Shown piece after piece: positions 6,667 through 9,896 of a DNA stretch of 9,896 bases (the stretch's first letter is position 1; each line of letters starts with the position of its first letter). A program made the position numbers and the translations under genes. The stretch comes from Anaerolineae bacterium (GTDB lineage Bacteria > Chloroflexota > Anaerolineae > CG2-30-64-16): contig JALOOE010000037.1 of the NCBI GenBank assembly GCA_025454565.1, forward strand, positions 1 to 9,896, in the 5' to 3' direction. Below the pieces are notes generated by a model that saw only the letters and a list, made by a program, of their open reading frames with translations, ran no database searches and was not told where the DNA came from.

Positions 6667-8205
6667 TCAGACGCCGTCGGCCGGTGTGCCCCTGTTGATC
6701 AGAACCGTCTTGGACGAGCAGAAATGGTTCAGCATGCTGTCAATCGCGTATTCCTTGCCCAACCCGCTCATCTTCAGCCCGCCATAGGATACGTTCGAGC
6801 GCGGCGCCGCGCACTGGTTGACCTGCACGAAGCCGGCCTCGATCCGTTCGATGTATTCCAGCGCCCTCGACAGGTCGCGTGTCCAGAGATTGGCCGATAG
6901 ACCGTAGGGTGTGTCGTTGGCCTGCGCGATCATCTCGTCGAAATCTCGGAAGGGCAGCGCGGTGGCAACGGGACCGAAGATTTCGTCCTGGCAGACCTTC
7001 GACTCAAGGCCGAGTCCGTCGAGGAAGGTCGGCGGGTAATAGTAGCCCTTCGTTAGCGCCGGATCGGATGGATGCTCGCCGCCGAATATCATCCGCACAC
7101 CCGGCGTGTTTCTTGCGATCTCCATGTAGCGCAGAGTGCGCTCGAACTGCTCGGCTGAAATGATGGCGCCCATATCGGTGGCCTCGTCGAGCGGGTCGCC
7201 CAGCCTGATCTCGGCGAGCTTCTTCGCAACGCCCTCTACCACGCGGTCATAGACCTTTTCGTGGATGAACACGCGCGAGGCGGCGGTGCATGCCTGCCCC
7301 TGCCGGGTGTAGCGCATCCCGTCTATGACGCCAGGGATCGCCAGATCGAGATCGGCATCGGCCAGCACGATGCTCGGGTTCTTTCCGCCCAGTTCCAGCG
7401 TCACTGGGCAGAGCTTGGGTGCAGCATAGGCCGCGATAGCCTGCCCGACCGCGAGCGATCCGGTGAAGGTCACCTTGCGTACAATCGGGTGTTCGACGAG
7501 GGGGCGACCGCATTCCTCACCAAAGCCTGAGATCACGTTCAGTACGCCGGGCGGCAATTCCGTGTTCAGGATCTCGGCCATCAGGAGTACACAGAAGGGC
7601 GCCTGCTCGGCGGTCTTGACGACCACGCTGTTTCCTGCCGCGATGGCGGGAGCGATCTTCGCCACAAACAGAAACAGCGGCGCGTTCCACGGGATGATGC
7701 CCGCCACGACGCCGATCGGGTCGCGGGTGGTGTAGTGGAGCACATTAGGGCTGGCAGCAGGCACTGTCTCGCCCTTCAACTCGCCTGCGAGGCCGCCAAA
7801 CATCCGCGTCAGGTCGATGGCCGAGCCGGTCTCGGGGCGAGCCTGCGTGCGCAGCGCGTTTCCCGTGTCGAGCGACAGAACGCGCTCGACGATGTCGCGT
7901 CGCGCCTCAACCGCATCCGCAGCTTTCTGCAGCATACGGCCACGGTCACGCGCAGGCACTCTGCGCCAGAGGAGCTGGGCGCGCCGGGCCGCCTCCACAG
8001 CCGCATCAACATCGGCCTGGCCACATCGCGGCGAGGTACCGATCACGCTGCGGTCGCCGGGATGAATCACGTCGAACTGAGCGTCTGTCTCGGCTTTGCG
8101 CAGTGCTCCATCGACAAGGATTAGGCCGGACAGCCGCCTTGTCTCTGACCGGGGGTCCCTCGCGCCGGCCGCTCGATCCGGCGTCGATGCATCTCTCACT
8201 GTCAT
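6667..8205 (-). CDS. NAD(P)-dependent aldehyde dehydrogenase (ALDH superfamily)
   Basis: Cytosolic oxidation of an aldehyde to its free acid. The 512 residues slightly exceed the usual 480-500 because of about 25 polar N-terminal residues. The family elements are all present: oxyanion asparagine N174 (IPWNAPLF), cofactor lysine K197 (VVVKTAE), FTGSLAVG (247-254), general base E271 (ELGGKNP), nucleophile C306 (RQGQACTAAS) and E408 (DEIFGPV). The base E271 argues for hydrolytic ALDH rather than the CoA-acylating methylmalonate-semialdehyde dehydrogenase MmsA, even though an MmsB-like gene follows. The specific aldehyde cannot be read from sequence; sulfolactaldehyde, sulfoacetaldehyde and a carboxylic semialdehyde are all possible in this context. 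The ATG at 8205 has GGAG nine bases upstream (8215-8218). It follows dctP after a 133-bp gap containing a hairpin, and precedes the HIBDH gene by 40 bp. Confidence 0.93.
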   Translation of the reverse strand: MTVRDASTPDRAAGARDPRSETRRLSGLILVDGALRKAETDAQFDVIHPGDRSVIGTSPRCGQADVDAAVEAARRAQLLWRRVPARDRGRMLQKAADAVEARRDIVERVLSLDTGNALRTQARPETGSAIDLTRMFGGLAGELKGETVPAASPNVLHYTTRDPIGVVAGIIPWNAPLFLFVAKIAPAIAAGNSVVVKTAEQAPFCVLLMAEILNTELPPGVLNVISGFGEECGRPLVEHPIVRKVTFTGSLAVGQAIAAYAAPKLCPVTLELGGKNPSIVLADADLDLAIPGVIDGMRYTRQGQACTAASRVFIHEKVYDRVVEGVAKKLAEIRLGDPLDEATDMGAIISAEQFERTLRYMEIARNTPGVRMIFGGEHPSDPALTKGYYYPPTFLDGLGLESKVCQDEIFGPVATALPFRDFDEMIAQANDTPYGLSANLWTRDLSRALEYIERIEAGFVQVNQCAAPRSNVSYGGLKMSGLGKEYAIDSMLNHFCSSKTVLINRGTPADGV

Positions 8206-8280
8206 CTATGTTCGCTCCGAAATGGGATATCGAGTCGCCTCAATAGGGCAACGCGCAGCGCGGAAGACCCGAGCCTCGTC

Positions 8281-8315
8281 CGGAAGCAGGGCTGCGTTGC
8301 GCAGTCCTGCCCCCG
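8281..8315 (-). promoter_or_regulatory. Strong intercistronic RNA hairpin between dctP and the aldehyde dehydrogenase gene
   Basis: On the minus-strand transcript, the 16-base arm from 8315 to 8300 pairs with the arm from 8296 to 8281 around a CAA loop. I count 13 Watson-Crick pairs, two G-U pairs and one A-C mismatch. It begins 23 bases after the dctP stop. No U-tract follows, so it is not a canonical intrinsic terminator. A stem at this place could protect the upstream dctP mRNA from 3' exonucleases and so raise the binding protein over the membrane and enzyme subunits, or partly attenuate transcription. The rest of the 133-bp gap holds only the ALDH ribosome site; I see no convincing promoter. 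Confidence 0.6.
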
Positions 8316-8338
8316 TCAACGGTGGCGATTGCCGAAGA

Positions 8339-9568
8339 TCAGCCTTTCCACCAGCGGCGCGGCTCGACGTTCTCGACCAGAGTGTCGGCCGGGATTTCCC
8401 GCGCGATGCGGTGTATCTCGGTATAGGTGTCGATGCCGCCGGCCCAGCCGTTGATGCGCTCGCGCCACTCTTCCCAAGGTTGCGGCACGAATTCAGGCGC
8501 ACACAACTGCGCTGCCTTTGCGCGTTCCTCGTCCGAGAAGGGCACGTAGCGAGTGCCATTCTGCACGAAGATTGTGCCGGGCAGTTGCGGTACCGATGCG
8601 CCCACCGTGTTCACCAGCGACGCCTCGTGCGCGCCCTGGATCAGCGCCTGAGTATAATACGCCGATTCCATGACCGCGTCCTGCAGGTGGCTTTCGAGCG
8701 CGTCGAAAACGTCCACGTTCATGGCCGTATGCTCGAAGCCCGAGAAGAAGCGCAGGTCGATTACCTGGCTGATCACCGGCGACATGTTGGCGTAGGCCAC
8801 CGCCGAAGACCATGTCTCGGCACCGTCGATAAGGCCCTGCTTGAGGCCGTCGAGTGTCTCTTCCCAGGCAAGCGGCACCGGGTTGAAATTCAGCAACTCC
8901 ATCGCGATACGCCCGAGTTGCGTGCCGGTCACCCGGTTCTTGGTGCCGGCAAGTTCTTCGATGGTCGTGACGTCAGGGCGGTCCCGGTACTTCAGGCCCA
9001 TGTTGAGCCCACGAAGTTGACAGACCGAGAACAGAAACTGCAGGTTGTGCATGCGCCGCAGCGGTTCGCGCAAAATCGTTTCACTCGCGGGATGATAGAG
9101 GAAGTAGTACTGCGATGCGCGCGTCGGGAACATGTAGGCGTAGTCGAGGACGTTGTAATAGGGTGCGCCCCCGGCCGAGTTCTGAGTCGAGGCGGCGAAG
9201 ATGTCGACGATACCCTGCTGGGTCTTCTCTACGCAGGACAGCTGGCTGCAAATCTGGTTGTCGCCGATGAACTCAACCCGGATCTCGCCGTCGGTGCGTT
9301 CCTCAAGGTCGCGCACGAACTCAAGACATCCAGTGCGTTGAATCAGGAGGTTGCGCTCGTTGAAACCGGATGCGCCGAATTTCAGCGTGTGCTTCGGCTC
9401 GGAGCTGAACCTCTTCTCGTAGGTCGAATTCGCCGCCTCGGCGAGACGTGGAAGGGTGATCGCCCCCGTCAAGGCGGATGCCCCGAGCAGCGTCGACGAT
9501 AGCCCGTAGCGACTGGCGACCTTGAGCAGGTCGCGTCGGGAAATTCCGTCGGTCGTTAATCTTTTCAT
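8339..9568 (-). CDS. TRAP transporter substrate-binding protein (DctP family) with Tat-type signal peptide
   Basis: Periplasmic solute receptor of the TRAP system, 409 residues. The N-terminus has a twin-arginine motif SRRDLLK (R11, R12), a hydrophobic core at about 21-40 and a likely cleavage site near AEAA (43-46). That makes it a probable Tat substrate; it is longer than many DctP proteins (about 330-360). Mature features of the family are LKFGASGFNERN (62-73), VEKTQQGIVDIFAA (113-126), the region LAGTKNRVTG (206-215) with R212, the position of the conserved ligand-anion-binding arginine, and LKQGLIDGAETW (242-253). The frame is open up to 9790, but AAGGGAGG eight bases before the ATG at 9568 and the signal peptide fix the start. 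The partner subunits dctQ and dctM are about 2.7 kb downstream, beyond ALDH and HIBDH. The ligand is probably an organic acid or sulfonate; isethionate is suggested by xsc and GMC only. Confidence 0.92.
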   Translation of the reverse strand: MKRLTTDGISRRDLLKVASRYGLSSTLLGASALTGAITLPRLAEAANSTYEKRFSSEPKHTLKFGASGFNERNLLIQRTGCLEFVRDLEERTDGEIRVEFIGDNQICSQLSCVEKTQQGIVDIFAASTQNSAGGAPYYNVLDYAYMFPTRASQYYFLYHPASETILREPLRRMHNLQFLFSVCQLRGLNMGLKYRDRPDVTTIEELAGTKNRVTGTQLGRIAMELLNFNPVPLAWEETLDGLKQGLIDGAETWSSAVAYANMSPVISQVIDLRFFSGFEHTAMNVDVFDALESHLQDAVMESAYYTQALIQGAHEASLVNTVGASVPQLPGTIFVQNGTRYVPFSDEERAKAAQLCAPEFVPQPWEEWRERINGWAGGIDTYTEIHRIAREIPADTLVENVEPRRWWKG

Positions 9569-9576
9569 GGTCTTTT

Positions 9577-9584
9577 CCTCCCTT
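9577..9584 (-). promoter_or_regulatory. Ribosome binding site of the TRAP binding-protein gene
   Basis: AAGGGAGG on the minus strand, eight bases before the ATG at 9568. It lies in the 47-bp gap after the SDR stop and is the strongest Shine-Dalgarno site in the window, fitting the high dosage a solute receptor needs. It rules out the longer open frame that overlaps the SDR gene. Confidence 0.75.
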
Positions 9585-9615
9585 GAGCTTCTCTTGTCGC
9601 AGTTTTTTTGCCGCG

Positions 9616-9896
9616 TCAGTCCGGCCAGATCGGGATCTCGCCCGCACGCGATCTGGCCGCGAGCCAGCCACCCTCGATCTTGATTTCCGAACCGGTGACA
9701 AAGCTGGAGTCGTCGGACGCGAGATAGACCGCTGCGCCCGCGATATCCTCGGGCTGTCCCCAACGGCCGATAAGGTTCTCGCCGGCCCATGCCTCTCCGG
9801 TCTCGGGCGACTCAGCGAAGCTTTTGTTGAACGGGGATGCGATCATGCCTGGCGCGATGGTGTTGACCCTCACATTCTTGCCGGACAGGTCCGCGG
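9616..9896 (-). CDS. SDR family NAD(P)-dependent oxidoreductase, C-terminal fragment
   Basis: The last 92 codons of a short-chain dehydrogenase/reductase; the 5' part, including the Rossmann TGxxxGxG motif and the YxxxK active site, is beyond the right window edge. The frame reads in from the edge as ADLSGKNVRVNTIAPGMI, the classical SDR strand with RVNxIxPG, then SPF, and later GRWGQPEDIAGAAVYLASD and SSFVTGSEIKIEGGW, the standard C-terminal half of 'classical' SDRs. About 15 residues (LAARSRAGEIPIWPD) extend past the usual GG(W) end. The GTG at 9873 is an internal valine, not a start. Because it ends 47 bp before dctP on the same strand it is probably in the same operon. It could be a hydroxyacid or alcohol dehydrogenase acting on the transported substrate, or a sulfoacetaldehyde reductase like IsfD; the visible fragment cannot tell. 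Confidence 0.9.
   Translation of the reverse strand, partial: ADLSGKNVRVNTIAPGMIASPFNKSFAESPETGEAWAGENLIGRWGQPEDIAGAAVYLASDDSSFVTGSEIKIEGGWLAARSRAGEIPIWPD

Noticed and set aside
8096..9502. 468-codon open frame on the plus strand opposite dctP and the start of ALDH
   Set aside because: It lies antisense to two genes with complete family motifs, is rich in Arg, His and Ala-type codons expected from a GC-rich mirror frame, and shows no recognisable domain.
9601..9615. Run of seven T on the plus strand as a terminator U-tract
   Set aside because: For the minus-strand operon it is an A-run, and no plus-strand gene or hairpin precedes it.

Overview
The window is a stretch of high-GC bacterial chromosome or megaplasmid in which every convincing gene lies on the minus strand and is packed end to end. 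The style is that of an alphaproteobacterium, most likely a marine Rhodobacterales/Roseobacter-group organism: a roseobacter-like Xsc, a TRAP transporter, MmsB-type and GMC dehydrogenases, GC-rich codon usage and tight operon spacing. This taxonomic call is inference from protein resemblance. There is no rRNA, tRNA, CRISPR, insertion sequence or phage gene.

In the direction of transcription (high to low coordinates) the order is: an SDR oxidoreductase cut by the window edge (9896-9616); a TRAP substrate-binding protein with a Tat-type signal (9568-8339); a 133-bp gap holding a strong RNA hairpin (8315-8281); an NAD(P)-dependent aldehyde dehydrogenase (8205-6667); a 3-hydroxyisobutyrate-dehydrogenase-family enzyme (6626-5706); the small TRAP membrane subunit DctQ (5666-4998); the large TRAP subunit DctM (4998-3643); a GMC flavin alcohol dehydrogenase (3638-2004); sulfoacetaldehyde acetyltransferase Xsc (1950-178); and the start of a YeiH/UPF0324 anion exporter cut by the other edge (171-1). 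Spacings are 47, 133, 40, 39, -1, 4, 53 and 6 nt, so the genes are probably one polycistronic unit whose promoter and regulator lie outside the window. No gap reaches 300 bp; the 133-bp gap is the longest.

The anchor is Xsc, which cleaves sulfoacetaldehyde with phosphate to acetyl phosphate and sulfite. A GMC alcohol dehydrogenase plus a TRAP transporter beside xsc is the known layout of isethionate (2-hydroxyethanesulfonate) degradation (IseJ plus IseKLM). The most economical reading is: TRAP imports isethionate or a related hydroxyalkanesulfonate, the GMC enzyme oxidises it to the aldehyde, Xsc splits it, and the exporter disposes of the sulfur anion. What this scheme does not explain is the extra redox set (SDR, ALDH, HIBDH-like), two members of which sit between the TRAP binding protein and its membrane subunits. 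These may prepare a second substrate such as a C3 hydroxysulfonate, act as side-product handling, or serve an unrelated hydroxyacid. The sequence alone does not decide. No phosphotransacetylase gene (pta) is seen between xsc and the exporter.
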